From: Anaeramoeba ignava
Taxonomy: Eukaryota > Metamonada > Anaeramoebidae
Reading direction: 5' to 3'
Length of the DNA stretch: 64,000 bases
NCBI GenBank assembly: GCA_028826165.1
Contig: JAPDFW010000055.1
Coordinates: forward strand, 203,501-267,500
Part shown: positions 23,297 through 35,000 of the stretch, in pieces
Numbering within the stretch: the stretch's first letter is position 1
Layout: each line of letters starts with the position of its first letter
The notes under the pieces: generated by a model
What the model saw: only the letters and a program-made list of their open reading frames with translations
Databases searched by the model: none
What the model was told of the DNA's origin: nothing
Position numbers and translations under genes: made by a program

Positions 23297-25228
23297 ATGA
23301 AATTTTTACAAGTTTTTATTTTAATTTTGTTTGTTTTATCAATTTCTTATTCTTCAAGAGTAATTCCAGCTCAATATTCTTATACTTTCCAAAGACATTA
23401 TCCTCAAAATTTGATTCCTTGTATTCTTTCTGATGGTTCTGAAGTTAATATTACACTTTATTCTGAAAATTGGAAATGGTGGTATATTTCTGAAAGAACT
23501 AATCATACAGGTAAATTAATTCAAATAATTCCAAAAATAAATTCAAATAATAAAAAATATTTTTTTTATTAATAAAAATAATATTAAAAATAGGAATTAA
23601 ATCTCCAGTTGATTCATTTAAAAATTATAAAATGATTGAAGGTTATTATAATTATCCTTCTTCTTTTTCAATAGAAATGTGGTTTTCAAATATTAAGAAT
23701 TGTTCAGATGAAAATACTCTTTTGAATAATGTTGGTGATTTAAATTCATATTATCCAGTTATTAGAGTTTGCCCAAATACTTCTTGTCTTAAAATTCAAA
23801 TTGATTATGGTGGTTTAGTAATTTCAAGTTTTACAGTATTAACACCTAATTTATCAAATGAAGATTATTATCATCTTATTGTGAATTGGGAACCTGGTAA
23901 TCAAACTGTTTATCTTAATAATATTGAAATTGGAACAGGTTCACTTCCTGATAAACTTTCTTTATCTTTTTTCCCAATGGATACTTTGGAAATTGAACAT
24001 TCAATTTATTATGTTGGAGTATATAACAAAATATTAACAAAATCTGAAGTTGAAGATAATTATTTATCAGGAATTCCTGGTTGGTTTAATCAAACTCAAA
24101 ACACAATTTTATTGAATAATACTGATTATCTCATGTTTGATTTCAATGATTTTTATTTGTTAACAAATTCATCAATTTATCAAATTGAAATTTTAACAAA
24201 TTCATCAAATTCATCATTTTATTGTGAATTATATACATCAAATTCTTCTGTTCAAATATTTACTCCTTACAATTTACCAATTACTTCATCTTTGATTTAT
24301 ATCCAAACTCCAATATTTGCTAATGAAAATATTCCAGTGTTCATTCAATTACTCAATTACCTTTATAGATACAAATTACAATTCAACATGGAAAGAACAA
24401 TCAACATTATTTGTAGATGTTAAAAATGCATATACTGGACCTATTTTTGAACCTACAAACTTTTCATTTTATATGTCAAGTTTAATAAATCAAAGTTTTA
24501 CAATTCATTATGAAGATGAAGTTGGGCATGAAGTTAATAGTTTCACAATTCAAGTTTTAGATAATCTAATTATTTATTATCAAGGAGAGATTGTTTCGAA
24601 TGGAAAACAAACAGATATTTCTTCACCATCAAATTATGGAGAACTTGAATTTGAATTTATAATGGCAAAACCTAATACAGAAGATGATTCAATTATCAAA
24701 TTTAATTTAAGTTTAAATTCGAATAGTGGATATTCAACAATAAAAACAATGAATTTCTATGTTAATAATTCAAATCTGAAGATTGGAAAAGAAGAAGGAA
24801 ATCTTACTGAAGATTCTCTTTCACCTATTAATCTTACATTTTCAGATTCTTATTCAGGAAATTTAAATACAAGTTGGCAGATTGTTTGGATTGGAGATAA
24901 CACATCAGGTTCAACAATTCAATTTGAAGGACAATATTTATATCTTGGAGCGGTAATTACATCAGGAAATGGAACACCAATCAATAATGCAAGCCCAGTT
25001 GAAATTTATATTCAACCCAAACAACATTATACTGATGTATTAGAATTAGGATTTATGATTCAAAATGGAATTGAAAATTTAAATCAATCTCTTCTATTCA
25101 ACATTACAGAAAATAGCAAACATCATTCATTTTCAACAGGAGTTAAATATGAAACAATGAGGTTTAATCATTTCTTTTTGATTTCAATTTTGATTTTGTT
25201 TTTAGTTAATCCCTTTTTCATTTTTTAA
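23297..25228 (+). CDS. LamG/ConA-like and cadherin-like protein 2, with C-terminal hydrophobic anchor; one frameshift
   Basis: Exons 23297-23510 and 23594-25228; 615 residues after allowing for one extra base. Signal peptide and LamG-like domain are nearly identical to the first copy. At 24331 an A (GAAAATATTCC versus GAAAATTTCC in copy 1) shifts the frame by +1; the remainder resumes in the next frame as FQCSFNYSITF. Copies agree to about KHHSFS, then copy 2 has a short unique tail with a hydrophobic helix (HFFLISILILFLVNPFFIF) and stops. The about 150 C-terminal residues of copy 1, including its GHGHRHQW segment, are missing. Copy 2 could therefore be membrane- or GPI-anchored. The frameshift may be a consensus error or real inactivation. 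Confidence 0.75.
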
Positions 25229-25492
25229 TAAATCTTCAAATGATTTAATTTTCTTTTCTTTTTTAATTTTTTATGATTATTGAAACTCCAAATTTAATTC
25301 AAGATGAAAAAGATAAGATTAATCAATCAAATCTAAAAATTCCAAAAACAAAACAAAACAAAAATTGTTTTAATTGTTTTTTTTTTTTGAAATTTTGAAA
25401 GAAAAGAAAATTTGTTTTGGTTTTTTTTATTTAATTGATTAAAAAAAAAGAAAAGAAAAGAAAAGAAAATTTTCCTTTTTAAATTGTTAATT
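25229..25492. other. 3' flank with leftover of the longer lectin C-terminus
   Basis: From about 25,273 (ATGATTATTGAAACTCC) to 25,430 the DNA matches the last codons and 3' flank of lectin copy 1, but here it lies after the stop codon. This shows that copy 2 arose by loss or replacement of an internal segment. The lectin and guanylate kinase genes converge here. Confidence 0.8.
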
Positions 25493-26968
25493 TTAAAAAT
25501 TGAAAAAATCCTTAACAAATTTTTCTAATTCAGCAACAGCTTTATCTAAATCATCATTAATTAAAGTGTAGTCAAAAATATCTTTGTGTTTTTGAAATAA
25601 ACCATCTTCTTTACGAGCAGTTTCAAGTCTAATTTGGATTAAATCTTCAGTTTCAGTTCCTCTATCTCTGAGTCTTTTTTCAAGAACTTCAAAAGAAGGT
25701 GGTTTAACAAGAATCATTAAAGAATTATAATCAGTTTTTTTAACTGATAAAGCCCCATCAATATTCAAATCTAAAACACAAATTTTATTTTCAGAAATAA
25801 CGTGATTAATAGCTTCAAAACTTGTTCCGTATCTATTTCCATGAACTGTAGCAGTTTCCAAAAATTTTCCATCTTTTTCATCTTTTTCAAACTTTCCATT
25901 TTTTAATTTTGATTTATATTTATATTTATATTTATATTTATATTTATATTTATATTTATATTTATATTTATATTTATATTTATATTTATATTTATATTTA
26001 TATTTATATTTATATTTATATTTATATTTATATTTATATTTAATTTTAGATTTATATTTATATTTATATTTATATTTATATTTATATTTATATTTATATT
26101 TATATTTATATTTATATTTATATTTATATTTATATTTAGATTTATATTTATATTTATATTTATATTTATATTTATATTTATATTTAGATTTATATTTAGG
26201 TTTATATTTATATTTTTGAATTTGATTTTGAATTTGATTTTTTGAATTTGATTTTAATTTTGAAATTAATTTTGATTTATATTTATATTTAGATTTAGAT
26301 TTAGATTTAGATTTATATTTATATTTAGATTTAGATTTATATTTTATTTATATTTTGATTTAGATTTTTAAATTTAGATTTAGATTTATATTTATAATAT
26401 TTATATTTATATTTATATTTATATTTATATTTATATTTATATTTATATTTATATTTATATTTATATTTATATTTATATTTATATTTAGATTTAGATTTAT
26501 ATTTATATTTATATTTATATTTATATTTATATTTATATTTATATTTATATTTATATTTATATTTAGATTTATATTTAGATTTAGATTTATATTTAGATTT
26601 TGAATTATATTTTGAATTATATTTATATTTTGATTTGGATTTTAAATAAAAAAAGGATCGTTACTTGTTCAAGTGTTATAAAATGATAATGAATACCATC
26701 TTTTTCTTCTCCTCTTGGTTTTCTAGTTGTATGAGAAATTGAATATCCAAATTTTGAAGGATGAATATCCATTAAACGATTCAAAACAGTAGATTTTCCA
26801 GAACCAGAAGCACCAACAATAACAAAAACTGATTTTTTTTTTTCCTTTTTTTTGTTTAAATTTTAATTTTAATTTTAATTTTAATTTTAATTTTAATTTT
26901 AATTTTAATTTTAATTTTAATTTTAATTTTAATTTTAATTTTAATTTTAATTTTAATTTACTTACCAT
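25493..26968 (-). CDS. Guanylate kinase, three exons with a 7-nt first exon
   Basis: Exons 26962-26968 (ATG GTA A), 26665-26828 and 25493-25891; 189 residues, normal for the family. The model gives MVIFVIVGASGSGKST, with the P-loop GASGSGKST at residues 8-16, then GYSISHTTRKPRGEEKDGIHYHF (GMP-binding region), FLETATVHGNRYGTS, and CVLDLNIDGA followed by KPPSFEVLEKRLRDRGTE (lid and Walker B-like parts). It converts GMP and ATP to GDP and ADP in nucleotide salvage. Both introns (26829-26961 and 25892-26664) are mostly AT hexamer repeat, with donors GTAAAT and GTAACG and acceptors TCAG and AAAG. The gene is divergent from SEC23 across 96 bp. The tiny first exon is inferred from frame and consensus; a different start is possible but would not give so good an N-terminus. 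Confidence 0.9.
25915..26640 (-). repeat. TATATT/TAGATT hexamer array in guanylate kinase intron 2
   Basis: Mostly TATATT units on the plus strand with TAGATT variants clustered at 26,290-26,390 and 26,570-26,600, and a short TTTGAATTTGATTT interruption near 26,215. It occupies nearly all of the 773-bp intron. Confidence 0.92.
26857..26958 (-). repeat. TTTTAA hexamer array in guanylate kinase intron 1
   Basis: A near-perfect TTTTAA run of about 100 bp, inside the 133-bp intron between the 7-nt first exon and the P-loop exon. Confidence 0.9.
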
Positions 26969-27064
26969 TTTATTAAAAAATAAATTTATCAAAAAAAAAG
27001 GAAAAGAAATTAAAAAATGAAAATTTAATTCAAAAAATTTTTTTTCATTTTTTTTTCTTTTCAA
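26969..27064. promoter_or_regulatory. 96-bp divergent intergenic region, guanylate kinase / SEC23
   Basis: Only 96 bp separate the two inferred start codons. The left half is A-rich and the right half T-rich on the plus strand, ending in TTTTCTTTTCAA before the SEC23 ATG. It must include both 5' leaders and promoter elements. No specific binding site can be named. Confidence 0.6.
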
Positions 27065-30000
27065 ATGTCTATTTTTCAAAAACAAGAAGATTTAAATGGA
27101 ATAAGGTTTTCTTGGAATATTTTCCCAAATTCTAAACAAGAAAATGCTCGATTCGTTATTCCTGTTGGATGTTTATACACCCCTTTAAAATTAATTAAAG
27201 GTTTAAATAAAGTAAAATGATTTAAAAATAATTTGAAATAAAAATTCGAAAAAAAAATTTTTTTAATTTAAAATTTACATAAAATTAAAATAAGTTTAAT
27301 AAAATAAATATAAATAATTAATATTTAATTAATAAAATAAATATAAATAATTAATATTTACTTAATAAAATAAATATAAATAAATGATATTTAATTAATA
27401 AAATAAATATAAATAATTAATATTTAATTAATAAAATAAATATAAATAATTAATATTTAATTAATAAAATAAATATAAATAATTAATATTTAATTAATAA
27501 AATAAATATAAATAATTAATATTTAATTAATAAAATAAATATAAATAATTAATATTTAATTAATAAAATAAATATAAATAATTAATATTTAATTAATAAA
27601 ATAAAATAAATAATAAATAAATAAATATTTAATTAATAAAAATAATAAAATAAATATAAATAATTAATATTTAATTAATAAAATAAATATAAATAATTAA
27701 TATTTAATTAATAAAATAAATATAAATAATTAATATTTAATTAAATAAAATAAATATAAATAATTAATATTTACTTTAATAAAATAAATATAAATAAATA
27801 ATATTTAATTTATAAAAAAATAAATATAAATAATTAATATTTAATTAATAAAAAATAAATTATAAATAATTAATATTTAATTAATAAATAAAATAAATAT
27901 AAATAATTAATATTTAATTAATAAAAATAAATATAAATAATTAATATTTAATTAATAAAATAAATATAAATAATTAATATTTAATTAATAAAAATAAATA
28001 TAAATAATTGATATTTAATTAATAAAATAAATATAAATAATTAATAAATAATTAATAAAATAAATATAAATAATTAATATTTAATTAATAAAAATAAATA
28101 TAAATAATTAATATTTAATTAATAAAAAAATAAATATAAAAATAATTAATATTTAATTAATAAAATAAATATAAATAAATTAATATTTAATTAATAAAAT
28201 AAAAATAAATATAAATAATTAATAATTAATTAATAAAATAAATATAAATAATTAATAATTTAATTAATAAAATAAATATAAATAATTAATATTTAATTAA
28301 TAAAATAAAATTTCATAAATAAATTAATATTTAATTAATAAAATAAATATAAAAATAATTAATATTTAATTTAATAAAAATAAATATAAATAATTAATAT
28401 TTAATTAATAAAATAAATATAAATAATTAATAATTTAATTAATAAAATAAAATATAAATAATTAATATTTAATTAATAAAAATAAATATAAATAATTAAT
28501 ATTTAATTAATAAAATAAATATAAATAATTAATATTTAATTAATAAAATAAATATAAATAATTAATATTTAATTAATAAAATAAATATAAATAATTAATA
28601 TTTAATTAATAAAATAAATATAAATAATTAATATTTAATTAATAAAATAAATATAAATAATAAATATTTAATTAATAAAAATAAATATAAATAATTAATA
28701 TTTAATTAATAAAAAAATAAATATAAATAAATGATATTTAATTAATAAAATAAATATAAATAATGATATTTAATTAATAAAATAAATATAAAATAATTGA
28801 TATTTAATTAATAAAAATAAATATAAATAATTAATATTTAATTAATAAAATAAATATAAATAATTAATATTTAATTAATAAAATAAACATAAATAATTAA
28901 TATTTAATTAATATTTACTTAATAAAATAAATATAAATAATTAATATTTAATTAATAAAATAAATATAAATAATTAATATTTAATTAATAAAAATAAATA
29001 TAAATAATTAATATTTAATTAATAAAATAAATATAAATAATTAATATTTACTTAATAAAATAAATATAAATAATTAATAATTAATTAATAAAATAAATAT
29101 AAATAATTAATATTTAATTAATAAAATAAATATAAATAATATTTAATTAATAAAATAAATATAAATAATAATATTTAATTAATAAAATAAATATAAATAA
29201 TTAATATTTAATTAATAAAATAAATATAAATAATTAATATTTAATTAATAAAATAATAAATAATATTAAAAATGAAAAAAAAGCCAAAATACAATCCAGT
29301 GCATTGTCGACAATGCAATGCAATATTAAATCCGTATGCAACGATAGATTTCGAATCAAAAATTTGGGCGTGTCCATTTTGTTATCAAAGAAACAAATTA
29401 CCAGAAGGATACAATTCAATATCAGAACAAAATTTACCGATAGAATTAATACAAACATTTCAGACAATAGAATATCAATTACAAGAACAACCAAGTCTTC
29501 CACCAGCATTAATATTCCTTATAGATTTAACTTGTGATGAAGATGAGTTGATTGCATTGAAAGATTCTTTAATGCAATCCCTCAGTTTAATTCCTGATAA
29601 TTATTATATTGGAATAATTACATTTGGTGCAACTGTTCAAATTTATGATTTAACTTTTATTGATTTTCCTAAATCTTATATGATTCGTGGAGCAAGAACA
29701 TTAAGTGAATTACAAATAAAAGCATATCTTGGATTGAAGAATTATGGTAAAATCAAAATTAAAATTAAAATTATAATTAAAATTTAAAATTAAAAATTAA
29801 AATTAAAATTAAATTTAAATTTAAAATTAAAATTAAAATTAAAACTAAAATTAAAAATTAAAATTAAAATTAAAATCAAAATTAAAATTAAAATTAAAAT
29901 CAAAATTAAAAATTAAAATTAAAATTAAAAATTAAAATTAAAATTAAAATTAAAATTAAAATTAAAATTAAAATTAAAATTAAAATTAAAATTAAAATTA

Positions 30001-31854
30001 AAATTAAAATTAAAAATTAAAATTAAAATCAAAATTAAAATTGAAATTAAAATTAAAATTAAAATTAAAATTAAAATTAAAATTAAAATTAAAATTAAAA
30101 TAAAAATTAATTTTAAAATTAAAATTAAAATTAAAATTAAAATTAAAATTAAAATAAAAATTCATTTTAATATTAAAATTTAAAATTAAAAAGAAAGCAA
30201 TGATGGAGTAAATAAATTTCTACAACCATTATCAGAGTGTGAATTAACATTATCAACAATCATACAAGAATTACTAGTTGATCCCTGGAAACTAACAAAA
30301 ACAAGAAGACCAATGGTGTCAACAGGATCAGCACTAGCGATAGCAGAATCAATATTAAGCCAATGGAAAGGGGGTGGAAGAATCATGTGTCTTCTTTCAC
30401 ACCCAACAACCAACGGACCAGGAATGGTAGCAAGTCTTGCAAAAAAAGAGCCAATTAGATTTCATCACGATATCCAAAAACAAACCGAAGCTGCCAAATA
30501 TGTTAAAGAATCAACCGAGTATTTTGACTCCTTGATTAAGACAGCCATCGAGAACAATATTTCTGTCGATGTTTTCTCTTGCTCTTTCGACCAAACAGGC
30601 GTCTATGAGATGCGAAATTTGGTCAAAAAAACAGGCGGATTACTTCTTATTGCAGACAAATTCGACTCAGACGTTTTCCGTAATTCGCTTACTAGAATAT
30701 TCCAAAAAGACATAACTTCCGATTCCCAGGATATTGACCAAACAGATTTTCTTTGTTATGATGCAACAATCTCAATAGCAACTTCAAAAGAATTGAGAAT
30801 TGCAGGAACAATTGGAAATTGTGTTTCCGCAAACCAAAAAACCCAGCACGTTGCTGAAGCTGAGATTGGCATCGGTGGTACATCTTCGTGGAAATGCTGC
30901 TCAATTGATTCTATGTCTACTTTTGGATTTTACTTTGAAATTACAAACAGTGAGAAGAATCCTGTCGAAAACAAAAAAATAGGAATGATCCAAATTTCAA
31001 CAAAATATCGCACCCCACAAGGCCAATGGCGACTAAGAGTCACAACATCCCCTCATTACTTCGGTTCTGTTTTAGATCCAAATCAAAAGATGCAGATCAT
31101 TCAGTCGTTTGATCAAGAGGCAGCTGCTGTGCTTATTGCGCGATATGCAGTTTTTAAAACGGAAACCGAACAGTATTTGGCAATTATACGTTGGATTGAC
31201 AAAATTCTCATCAAGTTGATCTCGCAATTTGCAAAATTCCAAAAAGATGATCCAAATTCATTCGATGTTCCAAACAACTTCTCAATTTATCCCCAATTCA
31301 TGTTCCATTTCCGGCGATGCAACTTGATGAAGGTTTTCAACAACTCGCCAGATGAGACTGTGTTTCATCGCCACACTTTCTTAAGAGAAAGCACAATGAA
31401 TTCGATTCTCATGATGCAGCCGATGCTGTACTCATACTATCTTAGCAAGCCGCCGTCGCCAGTGGTTCTTGATGTTTCAAGCATCTCGCCCGAAGCAATT
31501 CTTCTATTTGACACCTACTTTCATGTTCTTGTTCATTTTGGAACTCAATTAGCAATTTGGCGAAATCAAGGTTATCAAAATAATCCCGAATTCTCCAATT
31601 TTAAACAACTTCTTGAACAACCCAAAAAAGATGCTTTAATTCTTTCAAAACCTCGTTTTCCTTTTCCTAGATTCACTGAATGCGATCAAGGTTCAAGTCA
31701 ATCTCGTTTTCTCACTTCGAGATGCAATCCTTCTCGAACTTATAAATCCACTGGTTTTACAAATTTAACTGGTAAATCTCCAGTTATTTTAACTGAAGTT
31801 CCTTCTTTTGAAGTTTTTTTTGATGCTTTAAAACAAGCTATTTTCAAAATTTAA
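27065..31854 (+). CDS. SEC23: COPII coat subunit SEC23, three exons
   Basis: Exons 27065-27211, 29284-29746 and 30194-31854 give 756 residues, the normal SEC23 size. The N-terminus GIRFSWNIFPNSK and FVIPVGCLYTPLK is diagnostic. The zinc finger is Cys57/Cys60 (HCRQC) and Cys79/Cys82 (WACPFCYQRN). The trunk (PALIFLIDLTCDEDELIALKDSLMQSL; IGIITFGATVQIYDL), beta-sandwich, helical (SFDQEAAAVLIARYAVFKTETE) and gelsolin-like (SPVVLDVSSISPEAILLFDTYFHVLVHFG) parts follow in order. SEC23 is the GTPase-activating protein for SAR1 and, with SEC24, forms the inner COPII coat at ER exit sites. Donors GTAAAA and GTAAAA, acceptors AAAAG and AAAAG. Residues in the trunk around the exon 2/3 join (KNYESNDGVNKFLQP) are shorter than the human loop. 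Both introns are repeat arrays. Confidence 0.96.
27212..29283 (+). repeat. 2.07-kb satellite intron 1 of SEC23 (about 33-bp unit)
   Basis: The unit is roughly TTAATTAATAAAATAAAT followed by ATAAATAATTAATATT, about 33 bp, repeated some sixty times with 1-4 bp indels and an A-to-C change at intervals (TTTACTTAATAAAA). The intron separates SEC23 residues 49 and 50, just before the zinc finger. Confidence 0.92.
29747..30193 (+). repeat. AAAATT hexamer intron 2 of SEC23
   Basis: A 447-bp GT-AG intron made almost entirely of AAAATT units with occasional AAAATC. Same hexamer as in 7,350-7,735 and 34,120-34,205. Confidence 0.9.
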
Positions 31855-32048
31855 ATACAATTAATTAAATTAAATAAAATAAATTTAAATTAAATAAATT
31901 TAAATTAAAAATAAATTAAAAATTTTCTTTTTTATTTTTAAAATTTTATTTGATTTAGTTTTCTTCCGTTTTTTCTCCTTAAAACTTAAAAAAAAGTAAA
32001 TTAAATTTGTTTGTTTTTTTTTTTGTAAATTTTGATTGAATTCAAAAA
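31855..32048. other. Convergent intergenic region SEC23 / TBC1D5-like
   Basis: 194 bp of AT-rich sequence between two stop codons. It must contain both polyadenylation regions; no specific signal is distinguishable from the background. Confidence 0.5.
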
Positions 32049-35000
32049 TTATTTAAATAGATCATCTTCTTGATCTAAAAATGTATTTGAAGTAATTTGA
32101 GTCAAACTCTCAAAAAGTGTATGGGATTGTTTTTGAGAATTTTGACCATCTTTTAAATCATTTAAATTTTGATTTTGATTTTGATTTTGATTTTGATTTT
32201 GATTTTGATTTTGATTTTGATTTTGATTTTGATTTTGATTTTGATTTTGATTTTGATTTAAATCTTGAAATGGATTTAAATTTTGATTTGGTTTTTGATT
32301 TGATTTTTGATTTGGTTTATCATCAAGAAAATCATCATCATCTTCCTCAAAAATATTAATGTTTGCTTCTTGAGTATCCTTTTCAAAAATATTATGTATT
32401 TCTTTTTTTTTCTTGTGTTTTGATTTTGAATGTGATTTATGTTTTGATTTCCGATGATGTTTTGGTTTTCTTGAATGTTCTTTGTGTTGATTTTTTGTTC
32501 TTTTCGAGTCTAAATTATCATTATTTTTTTGGATAATTTCATTTTGTGGTTTAGTTTCTGTTTGTTTTGAAATATTTTCAGTTTTTGAAGTTGATTCTTT
32601 TGTTGGTAAATTTTGTTCATTTGAGTTTTTTTGTAATGGTTTTGTTTGTTGTTTTTTTAGCTCATTTTCTAATAAAGCCTCATGAAGTGGATCAAGATCC
32701 AAATCCTTTAGTAATTCTTTATTTTGCTGATTGGAGTTGTTTTCTGAGTTATTTTCATTGATTTTTGGATCTGAATTACTTTGAGTAATTTGAGTTGTTT
32801 TTTCGTTATCACTTTCTTTATTTATATTGTTTTTGGTGACATTACCAAAAAAGCTTCTGATATGATTAAATTCTAAATCATGTGATAAAACATCACGAAT
32901 TTGTTTGAGTTCTGCAATATAAAGTCCAAGATTTCCTTGTTCTTCTGTTGCTTCTTGGAAATGAGGGCTTAAATTATAAATATTTATTTTAAATTGTAAA
33001 TATTTATTTGAAATTTTGAATATTTTATTTTAAATTGTAAATATTTATTTTAAATATTAAATATTTATTTTGAATTATAAATATTTATTTTAAATTGTAA
33101 ATATTTATTTGAAATATTAAATATTTATTTGAAATATTAAATATTTATTTGAAATATTTATTTTAAATATTAAATATTTATTTTAAATTTTAAATATTTA
33201 TTTTAAATTTTAAATATTTATTTTAAATTTTAAATATTTATTTTAAATTTTAAATATTTATTTTAAATATTAAATATTTATTTTAAATTATAAATATTTA
33301 TTTTAAATTTTAAATATTTATTTTAAATTTTAAATATTTATTTGAAATATTTATTTTAAATATTAAATATTTATTTTGAATAATAAATATTTATTTTAAA
33401 TTGTAAATATTTATTTGAAATATTAAATATTTATTTGAAATTTTGAATATTTTATTTTAAATTTTAAATATTTATTTGAAATATTAAATATTTATTTTAA
33501 ATTGTAAATATTTATTTGAAATTGTAAATATTTATTTTGGATTGTAAATATTTATTTTAAATTGTAAATATTTATTTTAAATTGTAAATATTTATTTTGA
33601 AAAATACCTATGGAGAAGTTGCTCAAGTTGTTTAATTGGTCCTTCAAGCATTTTAGCAAGTTCAATTTCTATTCTTTTTAATTCTCTATTTTCAGCTTCT
33701 AATTGAGAAATTTTATTTTTATATTTCTGATTAAATTGAAATCGAGGTTTCGAAAAAGGATTTTTTTGATCTTCTGGTTTCTTTTGAATTTTTGGTTTCT
33801 TTTGTTCTGGATTGTTTCCAAAATTCATCATTTTGGATAGAATTTTACTGGTTTGAGAAATAATTTGAGTCTGTTTTTCAAATGCTTGTGATTTTGGTTG
33901 TTGTTGTGGTTGTTGTCTTTGCATTTGAAATAAATTTCTTGGCTTTTTGGATGGCATTTGTGGTATATTTGCTTGTGGATACCAATCTGTGTTGAAATTC
34001 GAATTTTTTAATTGTCTTGATCTTTCAACTAAAAGTTCTACATCTTCAATTGGCGGATAATTCATTAATAAAGTTAAAATTGTTGATGAATCTGTCCCGC
34101 AAGCAAATACTATTAAATCAAATTTAAAATTAAAATTAAAATTAAAATTAAAATTAAAATTAAAATTAAAATTAAAATTAAAATTAAAATTAAAATTAAA
34201 ATTAAATAAATTTAATTTAAATCAATTTAATTTAAATCAATTCAATATTCAATTTAATTCAATATTCAATTTAAATCAATTCAATTCAATTTAATATTCA
34301 ATTCAATTTAATTAAAACCAATTCAATTTAATTAAAATTTAAATCAAATCAATTCAATTCAATTTAATATTCAATTCAATTCAATATTCAATTCAATTTA
34401 AATCAATTTAAATCAATTCAATTCAATTTAATTTAATTCAATTCAATTTAATTCAATATTCAATTTAAATCAATTTAAATCAATTCAATTCAATTCAATT
34501 TAATTCAAATTAATTCAATATTCAATTCAATTCAATATTTAATTCAATTCAATATTTAATTCAATTTAAATATTGTTAGGTTGGTTGGTTGGTTGTTTGT
34601 TTGTTTGTGAATCTAACATTGATCTCGTATAGAAATTATCATTGAAGTACAAATATATTCAAGAAACTCAAGAGGTGAAAAATCTGCAAGTATTGCATCC
34701 CAAACTTTAAGAACATTATCAATATCAAATTCTCTAAATAACAAAAGGCGAACCCATTTTCTAAAATAATTTCAAATTAATTTTGAATATATTTTGAATA
34801 TATTTTATAATTAAATATACAAAGCATAAAGTTGAGGTTCAATTTCATGCCATTTAATAAATTCATAAAGTTTTGGATCACGAGAACGAAGAACAACATT
34901 TTGTATCTTTTTGCATTTTCTTAAGCATTCATTATCTTCTTCAATCTTAAATTCCTCTTCAATTTCATCTGGAATTACTGAATCACCCATCTTTGTATTA

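Larger units (their letters stand above)
22970..25630. repeat. Tandem segmental duplication, unit B
   Basis: Second unit of the lectin plus guanylate kinase duplication. It differs from unit A by scattered substitutions, a shorter lectin intron, one inserted base at 24331 and replacement of the lectin 3' coding segment (about 25,130-25,260). Confidence 0.88.
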
